Positions 38,868-47,383 of a stretch of 64,000 nt of DNA are shown here, piece by piece (the stretch's first letter is position 1; every line of letters begins with the position of its first letter). This stretch comes from Opitutales bacterium UBA5694. Its GTDB lineage: Bacteria > Verrucomicrobiota > Verrucomicrobiia > Opitutales > Opitutaceae. The notes beneath the pieces were generated by a model. It was given only the letters and a program-made list of their open reading frames with translations, was not told the origin of the DNA and ran no database searches. The DNA lies in the NCBI GenBank assembly GCA_002420185.1, contig DIHO01000006.1, positions 1 through 64,000 of the forward strand. The letters run 5' to 3'. A program made the position numbers and the translations under genes.

Positions 38868-38987
38868 TATTTTTGATTTTGTTTAAAAACTGAATTCGGA
38901 TAACCGTGATGTCAGGCTCCGTTCGGTGGAAGGTTCAGTAGTTTGGTTTTGTGAGAAAGTCATCCACGTTTCGAAATATAGTTACAT

Positions 38988-39090
38988 AGGTAGGGCTGGC
39001 TGTGCTTAGTCAGCCTTGGTGGGTCGTTTTTGTTTCGTCGGCTAGGGGTTCCTTCAGTTATCTTTAGCAAGCGGCGAAGAAGCCCTACCT
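38988..39090. repeat. Inverted repeat element, REP/MITE-like
   Basis: Outer arms AGGTAGGGCT (38988-38997) and AGCCCTACCT (39081-39090) are perfect 10-bp complements about 83 bases apart. An inner hairpin GGCTG (38998-39002) and CAGCC (39011-39015) follows the left arm directly. The block lies between the DUF5069 and membrane protein genes and encodes nothing. Confidence 0.5.
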
Positions 39091-39124
39091 TCGTGTTGGT
39101 CTGATACTCAGAAAAAGACGGCAA

Positions 39125-39517
39125 CTACACAAACACTATTACGCTCCACAAAACAGTGCGTGGCCAATTGGCCCAAACCAACTGCCGTACCAAGTTCGGC
39201 TCGTTCCCCCTACTCTGTAGCTTGTCGTGAAAAGGGACTACCATGCGAAAAGTAGCGATCCAGGTAAGAGCGACGAGGCCCAGATAGTGGGTTTCGGCAC
39301 TCAACCAATGCCGCACCGTGAACGCGTTCCAGACAGCAAAACTCAGTTGACCAATCATGAGCGGCCCGACGAGATAACCCATTAACTTCAGATACCGGGA
39401 GTGCCAAGTAACAAACCGGCTCTTTCCGATACGACGGAACCCCGGATAGACAGCTAACTGGACGAGCCAGACCACCACTAGTAAAGACCAATCGATGACC
39501 GTTTTAACTATATCCAT
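39125..39517 (-). CDS. Small integral membrane protein
   Basis: From the ATG at 39517 the product is 130 aa with about four hydrophobic segments (WSLLVVVWLVQLAVYPGF, YLVGPLMIGQLSFAVW, YLGLVALTWIATF, TVLWSVIVFV). An upstream start at 39574 would overlap the SDR gene by 29 bp and adds a hydrophilic, Cys-containing stretch, so the internal start is preferred. No known family is assigned. It follows the SDR gene by 28 bp and is probably in its operon. Confidence 0.65.
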   Translation of the reverse strand: MDIVKTVIDWSLLVVVWLVQLAVYPGFRRIGKSRFVTWHSRYLKLMGYLVGPLMIGQLSFAVWNAFTVRHWLSAETHYLGLVALTWIATFRMVVPFHDKLQSRGNEPNLVRQLVWANWPRTVLWSVIVFV

Positions 39518-39545
39518 GCTCACCGTCGACAATCGGCTTTCATTA

Positions 39546-40274
39546 TCAAACCCGCAAACTAGACAGCCCCCCATCTACCCCGATAGTCTGACCCGTTATC
39601 CAGCCTTGATCCGAACTGAGCAACCAAGTAACCGCACTCGCAACTTCGATCGCTTCACCTATACGACCCAACGGATGCATTTTTTCTGACATTTCCAAGC
39701 TGGACGGGTTTGCTGTTATACGTTCGGACAAACGAGTCCGCACTAATCCCGGAGCGACGCAATTGACTCTTATCTGTCGCCTGGCATAGGTGGCGGCTGC
39801 AGACCTTACGAGTCCTTCCACGCCCGCCTTGGCCGCGGAAATGGCTTCGTGATTCGCTAGCCCGTGCTGAGCCGCCGCAGTGGAGACTAGAACAATCGAA
39901 CCACCGGTCTTAGACAGGGCCTTTGACCCTGCACGTACGGTCGCAAACGCTGAAGAAAGATTCTTCGAAATGACGGCATCAAATTCTTCTTTCCGAGTGA
40001 GGTGAGCGGGTTTAAGCAGAATAGAGCCAACGCACAAGGCCACCCCGCCCAAAGGAAACTCCTCTGCTATCAGATTTTCAAAAAGTGCATCTACACTATC
40101 CCAGTCCTCCGCGTCCACGGAGCGATAATCAACCCCGTCAACTTTCGATCCTGCTGCGATTGCTCCAATGTCTCGGACTGCTCCTACAACTTGATTTCCT
40201 CCTTTGAGCAGCAAATCGCAAGATGCCTTACCAATTCCCCCGCTCGCTCCAATAACTACATATCCTTTTTTCAT
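39546..40274 (-). CDS. SDR-family protein with the catalytic Tyr replaced
   Basis: The 242-aa SDR has an intact cofactor motif (VVIGASGGIGKAS, residues 6-18) and the end motif ITGQTIGVDGGLSSL. The Ser is present in VLVSTAAAQHG, but the usual YxxxK reads ISAAK within NHEAISAAKAG: Ile occupies the Tyr position while the Lys is kept. The same NHEAI..AK pattern appears in some other marine SDRs as far as I recall, so this may be a distinct subfamily. It lies in a run with a flavin oxidoreductase upstream and a small membrane protein downstream. Confidence 0.8.
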   Translation of the reverse strand: MKKGYVVIGASGGIGKASCDLLLKGGNQVVGAVRDIGAIAAGSKVDGVDYRSVDAEDWDSVDALFENLIAEEFPLGGVALCVGSILLKPAHLTRKEEFDAVISKNLSSAFATVRAGSKALSKTGGSIVLVSTAAAQHGLANHEAISAAKAGVEGLVRSAAATYARRQIRVNCVAPGLVRTRLSERITANPSSLEMSEKMHPLGRIGEAIEVASAVTWLLSSDQGWITGQTIGVDGGLSSLRV

Positions 40275-40282
40275 AACAAAAT

Positions 40283-40465
40283 CTAACTCTCGATTGATTC
40301 TTCTTTCAACATCTTCCTGACTTCCTTCGCTTTTGATCTAACTTTACGATTCTGACACCGATCAACCGCTGGGTTTTTCTCAACTAGAACCTCATTCTTG
40401 GGTCTTGGCTCAAAGATTCCTCGTGTACTAGCAGAAAGTCTCAGTAGAGAACCGTAAAGTGGCAC
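40283..40465 (-). CDS. Possible small basic protein or remnant
   Basis: A 60-codon frame has a very basic C-terminal half (CQNRKVRSKAKEVRKMLKEE) and ends 8 bp before the SDR start. It lies between the flavin oxidoreductase and SDR genes in the same direction. No family is assigned. It may be the tail of a decayed gene, because the 150 bp upstream contain no coherent frame. Confidence 0.3.
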   Translation of the reverse strand: MPLYGSLLRLSASTRGIFEPRPKNEVLVEKNPAVDRCQNRKVRSKAKEVRKMLKEESIES

Positions 40466-40623
40466 CCGTCATCGCCCTCATTCGCATCCTGATTTAGCCT
40501 GCAGCCTCGCTAGTAATTGCTCACCCGCTTGATATATTTACCGGACACCACATCGGCTTTGAAGCCATTACCCCCCTTTCTGCGTGTTGCAACGTCCCCA
40601 TCGTGTTGTTTGTAGCCGCCATT

Positions 40624-41628
40624 TTATCGTTTCCCGGGTCTCTGTGAATTAGGAATATGGTTCATACTCAGACTTGAGATAATCGACTCCGCCACCCGTT
40701 CACCCGAGAGAAACGCACCTTCAATCCTCGGAGCGTTGTATCCATCGCCCGAATGCCAGAGAAAATTCGATTCATTTTGATTAAAGAAGCATTCCAGGGC
40801 ATGGTTCTTTCGTTTGGCAAAGCGCCACTTTTGCACCGACATACCCTTAACCTCAAGGTTGACTGAAATAGGCAAGGCATCCGTCAGTCGTTTGAAAACA
40901 GTATTAGATGAGGCTGCAAAATTTTTTTCTGCAAATTCGGGGCCCGACTGAATTACGATTCCCGGAAGATCTGTAATGCCTTTGACCGAGGTTTCAGTGA
41001 TCGTCGAAATTGGTTCCTCTACCTCAAATTGAATGATGCCGTACTCTGAAAGTCCCAATTCTGAGCCCAGAAGCAGCATTAGGCTAATACACTTTTCGTA
41101 TTCAATCAACCGCAATGTACCGATAAATTCTTTACAATATCCAACTTCACTCGTCTCTAGCAGTCCGATCGCCTGAGGTGCAGGGTTGGTGAGGAGTAGT
41201 CGGTATCCTTGGAAAGCTCCCTGATTTGACCGCACCGACCAAACCCCGTGGGAAAACCGAACCCACTCAACTTTCTGGCCACGCCTCACATCGAGCCCAG
41301 CCGAAAGCTCCTTTGCCAACTGGTTCATACCGCCCACGCCACAGAAGCGTTCATCTCCCGGTTTCCCAAACCAGGGTCGAGCGATACCCGCTTCGACCCA
41401 GTTTTGAACCTCCGCACTAAAGACCTTTCCTCGCGATGTAAAAAACTGAGCTCCGTGGTCGAACGATTGACCCTCGATGCGTCGCGTCGCGAACCGGCCT
41501 CCCAATCCTCGGCTTTTGTCCAAAAGACAGACCGAAAATCCCGCCGCAACCATTTTCCGTGCCGCCGTTATCCCAGCGATCCCCGCACCTACGACCAAAC
41601 AATCAAATCTTTCAAAAGATTCACCCAT
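40624..41628 (-). CDS. NAD(P)/FAD-dependent oxidoreductase, renalase-like
   Basis: The 334-aa flavoprotein begins with the dinucleotide-binding motif CLVVGAGIAGITAARKMVAA and the amine-oxidase-type continuation LLDKSRGLGGRFATRRIEG. FDHGAQFFTSRG follows, and a second FAD-contacting block lies near the C-terminus (LWHSGDGYNAPRIEGAFLSG, continuing ERVAE). These features mark the renalase-like branch of bacterial flavin amine oxidases, which oxidise dihydronicotinamide isomers or unknown small molecules. It is the first gene of the run 41628-39125. Confidence 0.85.
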   Translation of the reverse strand: MGESFERFDCLVVGAGIAGITAARKMVAAGFSVCLLDKSRGLGGRFATRRIEGQSFDHGAQFFTSRGKVFSAEVQNWVEAGIARPWFGKPGDERFCGVGGMNQLAKELSAGLDVRRGQKVEWVRFSHGVWSVRSNQGAFQGYRLLLTNPAPQAIGLLETSEVGYCKEFIGTLRLIEYEKCISLMLLLGSELGLSEYGIIQFEVEEPISTITETSVKGITDLPGIVIQSGPEFAEKNFAASSNTVFKRLTDALPISVNLEVKGMSVQKWRFAKRKNHALECFFNQNESNFLWHSGDGYNAPRIEGAFLSGERVAESIISSLSMNHIPNSQRPGKR

Positions 41629-41802
41629 CCCTGACGATCAGCACCGAATCGAATAACGACAATGTTCGAACCGCTATTGAGCACTTATTAAGCCGTTCAA
41701 AGAATACTCAGATAGCTTCACGGGACCAAATTACCCATTGTAAAAAAGCAGATTAAATTCCTCAATCTTGTCAAATTACGCCGGAGATGATATTGCAAAC
41801 AA

Positions 41803-42498
41803 GTGCGTCAGCCTGCTAACTATCAAATAATCTCCCAGCAGATAAAATCGTTCATTAGAAAACCCAGTTTGATGCCTCTAGAAGCTTTTTTTTTCGCCTA
41901 CAATGCCAACCCACCTCCTACAGTTATCCTCTCCTTTCTCGAAGAAGCCGAGAGTCGCTGCGATGCGTTTTTCGATTCAGAAGTACGCAAAAAGATCCCC
42001 CGCTTTATCCCCGCGGACTACACCCGCATCTTCCAAGCAATCAATGCGGTAAAATCGTCCGATGCACTCCTGGGAGATCGCTTTTGTGAGTGGGGCAGCG
42101 GTTTGGGAACCGCGACTTGCCTCGCATCACTCATGGGACTCAACGCCATAGGGATTGAAATCGAATCCGAACTCGTCTCGCGTGCACGAAAGCTAGCAAA
42201 TTTTTTCGGTTTACCTGCCTCCTTTCTGCAAACAAATTTTCTGCTTGAGGGGTACGATTTCCTCCCTACTCAAGGAGGATTTGAATTACTCCGGCCAAGC
42301 GGAAACTCCGTTCTGGGAGTGAGCTACCCCGGTTCCGAGTGGGAGTTGGAAGAAATAGATCTCTTTTACGTCTATCCCTGGCCCGAAGAGCAGGAGGCTA
42401 CATTGAAATATTTCGAGTGCGTTGCTTCTGAGGGGGCAATTATTATCGCCTATCTCGGAGAGGGCGAACCCTCCATCTACCGGAAGATCCTTGATTAA
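41803..42498 (+). CDS. SAM-dependent methyltransferase-like protein
   Basis: The product is up to 231 aa from GTG 41803; an internal ATG at 41872 (MPLEAFFFAY) is an equally credible start. The core shows the SAM-binding strand FCEWGSGLGTATCLASLMG, then AIGIEIESELVSRARKLANF and IDLFYVYPWPEEQ, matching class I methyltransferases. The substrate is unknown. It is divergent from the flavin oxidoreductase gene, with about 175 bp between them. The following 280 bp to the cytochrome remnant hold nothing supportable. Confidence 0.78.
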   Translation: MRQPANYQIISQQIKSFIRKPSLMPLEAFFFAYNANPPPTVILSFLEEAESRCDAFFDSEVRKKIPRFIPADYTRIFQAINAVKSSDALLGDRFCEWGSGLGTATCLASLMGLNAIGIEIESELVSRARKLANFFGLPASFLQTNFLLEGYDFLPTQGGFELLRPSGNSVLGVSYPGSEWELEEIDLFYVYPWPEEQEATLKYFECVASEGAIIIAYLGEGEPSIYRKILD

Positions 42499-42778
42499 AA
42501 GTATTCCGTTTCAAACAAATTCCATTTGCGAACTTTGCCCCTCGCAGTTAAACAACGAACGCTTTTATTGGATCTTGTATCCAAATAATAGTAACTTCAT
42601 ATCCTTTTTCCCCTCGTAACTTTCCTCAGCAAAGGCCCTTGGATCCACAGGGCGTATCAAAGCGTCAACCTTTTTCTGATTGAAGATTAAATACCTTTTA
42701 CACGTAGCCATTCGCGTTTAGAAAACTTAAGGGTTCCCTGTCCAGCTTGCCCGCTTCAATAGGAAAATCTCTACTACG

Positions 42779-43835
42779 TTTCAAAAAAGACTTTATCGCA
42801 ATTTCGCATTCGGCATATTGTTTTCGTTCGCCTTAATCCATAGCAAAGCTATAGAATGCTCCGCTCCAGACCACCTCTTTGAGTTGGCTTGGGCCTATCC
42901 TAGTATAATCGAGTACACGCCTCCGCTTCCAAAAGACGAATTGAAGCACAGTCTTCCAGACACTCCTTTGACATTCACACGGGATGAGATTGTCGGGTGT
43001 CAAGACGGATTCAGTTTTCAAACCTCCCCCGCCGAAGAGTACCTTCGGGATCGTCCAGAAATACCGGAAATCTACGCCCAGGGAGGTCGCGAACGAAATA
43101 TCATTGCCTGCGGACTGTGCCACTATCCAAACGGAAAAAGGAAGGCGGAAAACGCGCCCCCAGTCCGGTCGGTCTCAAGCCTACCTTTTTCAGCAACTAT
43201 TGGACTTCTAAAATAGTCATAGATTATGTGCGGATCCACGAAAGTCCGATTACGAGTTGATGATCGAAATCGACAAAGTGATGACGGAGTAAGAGATCAT
43301 CGAATTCTCCGCCTGATTGAAATCCATGAGATGGACCCAATAGATTGACGTGATCGAGACAAACAGCATACCCATGACCTATCTCCGTTGAGGGCTCCAC
43401 ATTACCATTGAAGGACCGGATGCCGGCACCCAGCCCATTGGAAGGCATATCATCGAATCGCCGTTCGATTCCTGTAAAAACGAATTTCTCAGAGATCCCC
43501 GGTCCAGCCACGTTGCCTACGCTCCCGTCGGTTCGATTGGGAAAGGCGCCCAGTTGGTTCTTACAGGAAAAAATTGGAGAACGATTCAACGTGCAGTCAG
43601 TCACGGAGCGGATCTAAATAGGATCGGCGTGATTCCGGGTATCACTTCCCGTTCTCCGAGCTATATGGCACGTCAGCTGACCGATATGAAGCAAGGTACG
43701 CGCATGGGCGAAATAGCTAAGCTCATGATTCCCGCTGTTGAGAGTCTGACACCGGAGGACATTCTCAATATCATTGCCTACACCGCCTCCCCGCCGGCAC
43801 CCGAATTCAAAACCAACCAATACGGCAAAAACTGA
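42779..43835 (+). pseudogene. Degraded dihaem cytochrome c gene
   Basis: Ordered fragments match one secreted dihaem cytochrome c. They are a signal-like start, PLTFTRDEI, ERNIIACGLCHYPNGKRKAE with an intact first CxxCH, then in another frame AGT and PIGRHIIESPFDSCKNEFL with DPRSS, and SHGADLNRIGVIPGITSRSP plus YMARQLTDMKQGTRMGEIAK at the end. The second haem motif has become RAVSH (both Cys lost). Several stops and at least one frameshift interrupt the middle (43200-43400). The gene ends ASPPAPEFKTNQYGKN at 43835. It once encoded a periplasmic electron carrier, possibly for a dehydrogenase. Confidence 0.8.
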
Positions 43836-43924
43836 AGCATCCCCCGTCCTGTGATAGAGTTTTTTGAAGCTAATTAATTGCACTGATAGCGTAACCAATG
43901 GACACTTCCTGATGTTATACTCAT

Positions 43925-44479
43925 ATGATAGAGCTAAGATTCCATCGATTGATTACGATTACAGCGATTACGTTCATTGCTGCGACCACCGCAAGTATGG
44001 CCAGCGAGGCATTTGAGAAAACGCCCTCCGGAGAAATCGAAATCAAAGAATTGCCGGCAGGCAGGCTTCTTGAATCCCGATCCGAAAGAGACTACTTCGA
44101 TGAATCCAATGGGCTCTTCCGACCCCTCTTCAGCTACATTCGAAAAAACGATATTTCGATGACAACTCCGGTTGAGGCTCAAATCGCGCCCGGCAAAATG
44201 TACTTCTGGGTCGCTGAGGATCAAAAAGAGAAAGCGAAGATCGGCAATGCCGACGTGAGCATCATCGATGTTCCAGTTCGGAAAGTAGCTGCGGTCGGAG
44301 CTCGAGGATCCTATAGCCGAAACAACTACGAGGAAGCGAAGGCTAAACTACTGAAATGGATGGAATCAAACAATGCAATCCAGCCGATTTCGGAGCCTTA
44401 CGTAGTTTATTGGAACGGTCCTTTCACTCCTTGGTTTGTCAAGACCTTCGAGGTTCATGTTCAAATTGCAAACGATTAG
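43925..44479 (+). CDS. SOUL-family haem-binding protein
   Basis: The 184-aa product has a signal peptide (LITITAITFIAATTASMAS) and a SOUL domain: IEIKELPAGRLLESR, LFSYIRKNDISMTTPVE, VAAVGARGSYSRNNYEEAKA and the terminal PYVVYWNGPFTPWFVKTFEV. SOUL/HBP proteins bind haem or tetrapyrroles; periplasmic members have unclear roles. The intact gene follows the dead cytochrome, and the pair may have shared a haem-related function. It appears monocistronic. Confidence 0.87.
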   Translation: MIELRFHRLITITAITFIAATTASMASEAFEKTPSGEIEIKELPAGRLLESRSERDYFDESNGLFRPLFSYIRKNDISMTTPVEAQIAPGKMYFWVAEDQKEKAKIGNADVSIIDVPVRKVAAVGARGSYSRNNYEEAKAKLLKWMESNNAIQPISEPYVVYWNGPFTPWFVKTFEVHVQIAND

Positions 44480-44525
44480 TCGCACAGAGCAATAATCACT
44501 CGTTCTCGCCTGGGCCACCGGTATA

Positions 44526-44545
44526 GGGCGATCTCCGAGCACCCA
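44526..44545. repeat. Second exact copy of the 20-bp dispersed repeat
   Basis: GGGCGATCTCCGAGCACCCA matches 22041-22060 exactly, in the same orientation. It lies in the 236-bp gap between the SOUL gene and the convergent FAH-family gene, which holds no other feature apart from weak hairpins. Confidence 0.45.
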
Positions 44546-44715
44546 ATCAAAGTAAAACAAGCATTAATTACTAAATGCAACAGGCTGTCTAATCCACCCC
44601 GCTAAGGAATAATAATACGCCCTATCGGCGTTTGTTGGCAGTGCGGGGTCACCGAAAGGCTCAAGGTAGTAAGCCTTGTCTAGCCAAAATCGCCCGCCAC
44701 ACACAGACCACTCTA

Positions 44716-45567
44716 CTATTCCGCTCCCGCTACCTGCTGCTGTGTACCCAGTCCATCGATACCTAGCTCTATGACATCACCCGGCTTCAAGAACTGTGGA
44801 GGTTTAAAACCAAAGCCAACCCCCGCCGGAGTTCCGGTGGAAATGATGTCGCCAGGCAACAAAGTCATAAACTGGCTGATGTATGAAACAATGGTCGGAA
44901 CATCGAAAATCAGATTCTTCGTATGGCCATCCTGCTTAAGCTCTCCATTGATTTTAAGCCATAGACGCAAGTTACCGGGATCCTGGATTTCATCCCTCGT
45001 CGCAATCCACGGACCGCACGGCGCGAAGGTATCTGCCGATTTGCCCTTAACCCACTGCCCCTGCTTTTCCAACTGCCACTCGCGTTCGGAGTAATCGTTG
45101 TGAAGCACATAGCCGGCAACGTGCCCAATGGCATAATCTCTAGATACTCGCTTGGCACGTTTGCCAATGACAACGCCCAACTCTACCTCCCAGTCCGTTT
45201 TTACAGACCCCTCGGGAATGACCAAGGGATCATTCGGACCCTGATAGGCGGTAGTTGCCTTGAAAAACAGGACCGGTTCACTGGGAGCTTCCATACCTGA
45301 TTCTTCAGCGTGATCCGAGTAATTCAACCCGACACAAATGATCTTGCTTGGACGGCAGGAGGGAGGTCCCAAGCGTATTTCAGGATCGATTTCTGGAGCA
45401 GCGATGGCACTCGAGCCCGACCATTCTTTCAGCTGTTTCAACCCATCCCCTCCAAAAAAGCTCTCATCGTAGTCTCCAAAACTGGGTGGTATTTCCACTC
45501 GAGTACCATCTTTTAGCTGCAATCCCGGCTTTTCTTCACCCGGCTCGCCGAATCGAATCAGTTTCAT
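44716..45567 (-). CDS. Fumarylacetoacetate hydrolase-family protein, likely 2,4-diketo-3-deoxy-L-fuconate hydrolase
   Basis: The 283-aa FAH-family enzyme has ICVGLNYSDHAEESGM, then FFKATTAYQGPNDPLVIPEG, DWEVELGVVIGKRAKR (metal-binding Glu residues), KSADTFAPCGPWIATRDEI and ISTGTPAGVGFGFKPP. These blocks and the length match the sugar-acid branch (ureidoglycolate lyase/diketo-deoxy-fuconate hydrolase type). That branch cleaves 2,4-diketo-3-deoxy acids to pyruvate and a hydroxyacid. It is preceded by an SDR gene 15 bp upstream on the same strand, an arrangement typical of this pathway. Exact substrate is inferred from the partner and from fucU elsewhere in the window. Confidence 0.85.
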   Translation of the reverse strand: MKLIRFGEPGEEKPGLQLKDGTRVEIPPSFGDYDESFFGGDGLKQLKEWSGSSAIAAPEIDPEIRLGPPSCRPSKIICVGLNYSDHAEESGMEAPSEPVLFFKATTAYQGPNDPLVIPEGSVKTDWEVELGVVIGKRAKRVSRDYAIGHVAGYVLHNDYSEREWQLEKQGQWVKGKSADTFAPCGPWIATRDEIQDPGNLRLWLKINGELKQDGHTKNLIFDVPTIVSYISQFMTLLPGDIISTGTPAGVGFGFKPPQFLKPGDVIELGIDGLGTQQQVAGAE

Positions 45568-45582
45568 AACAGTATTTTTTAT

Positions 45583-46344
45583 CTATCTCAGATTGGTAAC
45601 TCCCCCATCGACATCGAAGGCGGATCCAGTGATAAAGGAAGCTTCCGAGCTACACAGAAACGCGGCAAGACTCGCGATTTCTTCAGGTTTCCCCATTCTA
45701 CCGATGGGCTGGTAATCAGAAAGCTCCTTGAAAGCCTCATCCTTGCGATTCGAGTAATGCTGCTCTAAAAACGAATCGACGAAACGTGTATGGACACGAG
45801 CCGGACAAATACAGTTGCAACGTATCCCCTCTGCCACATAATCCTTAGCCACGGAAAGGGTCATCGAGAAGACGGCTCCTTTTGTCATCGAGTAGGCAAA
45901 ACGATCCGAGATCCCCAAACGGGATGCGATGGAGGCCAAATTGAGAATCGCTCCACCCCCTTGAATTCGCATCTTGGGAATGACTCCCTGAATACAATGA
46001 AAAACGCCCTTCACATTCACGGCGTAAACCCGATCCATCTCCTCCGAAGTCGCCACTTCGACATTCCCGATCGAGGCAATACCCGCATTGTTGATAAGGA
46101 CATCCACCGACTCAATCTGAGTGATAGCATTATGAACGCTCGCCTCCGACGAGACATCCACTTGATAGGCAACACCGCTGCCAGAGAGACCATCAAACTC
46201 TGACAGGACCAAGTTTGCTTGTGTTATGTCCCGTTCAAAAATATGGACTATGGCTCCTTCATCCACCAAACGTTTCGAGATCGCTTTACCTATACCCGCT
46301 CCACCACCTGTGACGATAACGTTTTTATCTAAATATCTTTTCAT
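45583..46344 (-). CDS. SDR, likely 2-keto-3-deoxy-L-fuconate dehydrogenase
   Basis: The 253-aa classical SDR has the cofactor motif VIVTGGGAGIGKAISKRLVD, LINNAGIAS, the Ser in LNLASIASRLG, the Tyr/Lys pair in FAYSMTKGAVFSM and the end FITGSAFDVDGGVTNLR. The core is complete. Enzymes of this type oxidise the C4 hydroxyl of 2-keto-3-deoxy-fuconate (or rhamnonate) with NAD. The FAH-family hydrolase gene follows after only 15 bp. The assignment rests on that pairing more than on a diagnostic residue. Confidence 0.83.
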   Translation of the reverse strand: MKRYLDKNVIVTGGGAGIGKAISKRLVDEGAIVHIFERDITQANLVLSEFDGLSGSGVAYQVDVSSEASVHNAITQIESVDVLINNAGIASIGNVEVATSEEMDRVYAVNVKGVFHCIQGVIPKMRIQGGGAILNLASIASRLGISDRFAYSMTKGAVFSMTLSVAKDYVAEGIRCNCICPARVHTRFVDSFLEQHYSNRKDEAFKELSDYQPIGRMGKPEEIASLAAFLCSSEASFITGSAFDVDGGVTNLR

Positions 46345-46560
46345 GAATATTACTAATCAGCATTTCTCAGCTGAGATGAACCCGGACCACCCAAAAAGGC
46401 CTTTTCGCGATTCCTCCGCAATAAAAAACAGGGCTCCCTATCAAATTGACATGATTTAGATAGCGGGAGCTTTCCAATCTACTCATTGTCGCTGCAATAA
46501 CCCTAACTAGCACCATCAAAATAGATTGATAATCCAATGCGTTGCCTCTAATTCCCGCCC

Positions 46561-47247
46561 ATGAATCAGCCCTTGAGCCGCTATTTAGACCACGCCGTTC
46601 TTAAACCTGAAATGACCCGAACGGAAGCAGAGGAAGCCATCAACCTAGGTCTTAGCTTCAACACCCGCGCAGTATGTATTCGTCCCACAGATATAGAACT
46701 GGCAAAATCAATGTGCCGCGGAACCAATACCGACGTGTGCGTGGTACTAGGATTTCCGCATGGCTACAGCCTGCCCAGCTCCAAGCTCACGGAAGCAAAA
46801 GCCTACGCCAAGCGGGAGGTAGATGAAGTGGACATGGTTTCCCAATTCGGAATGGCTCGCGGTGGCGAATGGGAGTCTTTTCGGAACGACATTGAAGGTG
46901 TAGTCCAGATACTCCACCCAAGAGGAATTTTATTAAAAGTCATCATAGAGAGCTCAGTCCTCCTTCCCGACCAAATCTCCCAAGCAACACATATTTGTTC
47001 CGATTTAGGGGTAGCCCATGTGAAAACATCGACAGGATTTAACGGGGGCGGTGCTAGCAAAGAAGCGGTCGAGATCATGCTCAATGCCGTCCGAGGGAAC
47101 ACAAAAGTAAAGGCCTCCGGCGGCATTCGGAATATTGAACAGGCAAATCGTTTTATCGAGATGGGATGCGACCGGCTAGGGGTTGGCTATAGTACCACTC
47201 CCCTTCTCTTTGGAGACAGCTCTCTAGCAAAGAAATCCGATTACTAA
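46561..47247 (+). CDS. deoC: DeoC-like deoxyribose-phosphate aldolase
   Basis: The 228-aa class I aldolase has LDHAVLKPEMT at the N-terminus, EVDEVDMVSQFG with D91, the Schiff-base lysine K155 in AHVKTSTGFNGGG, and K184 in VKASGGIRN. All catalytic positions of DeoC are present. The classic reaction splits 2-deoxyribose-5-phosphate to acetaldehyde and glyceraldehyde-3-phosphate. A paralogue acting on another aldol substrate is possible, since the gene lies between sugar-acid genes rather than with nucleoside genes. It is divergent from the SDR/FAH operon; the regulator remnant follows downstream. Confidence 0.87.
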   Translation: MNQPLSRYLDHAVLKPEMTRTEAEEAINLGLSFNTRAVCIRPTDIELAKSMCRGTNTDVCVVLGFPHGYSLPSSKLTEAKAYAKREVDEVDMVSQFGMARGGEWESFRNDIEGVVQILHPRGILLKVIIESSVLLPDQISQATHICSDLGVAHVKTSTGFNGGGASKEAVEIMLNAVRGNTKVKASGGIRNIEQANRFIEMGCDRLGVGYSTTPLLFGDSSLAKKSDY

Positions 47248-47347
47248 CCGATTCCTCAACGATACAAGACGACGAAGAAGCTAAGATTTCTCCCAATTTT
47301 GGGTAAACGACCCGTTAATTTCCACGAATTCAGAGCTTTCTGGCTAC

Positions 47348-47358
47348 TTGACAGTCAA
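47348..47358. promoter_or_regulatory. Possible operator: 11-bp palindrome ahead of the LacI remnant
   Basis: TTGACAGTCAA is a perfect palindrome (5+1+5) located 26 bases before the start of the LacI-type gene, and it also contains a -35-like TTGACA. LacI-family proteins bind short palindromes and often autoregulate. With the regulator broken, the site may be vestigial. Confidence 0.3.
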
Positions 47359-47383
47359 TTTAAACTCATAAACTTTACCGCCT

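Noticed and set aside
43440..43490. GTTCGATTCC-like box suggesting a tRNA T-arm
   Set aside because: No acceptor, D-arm or anticodon arm can be folded around it, and it lies inside the cytochrome remnant.
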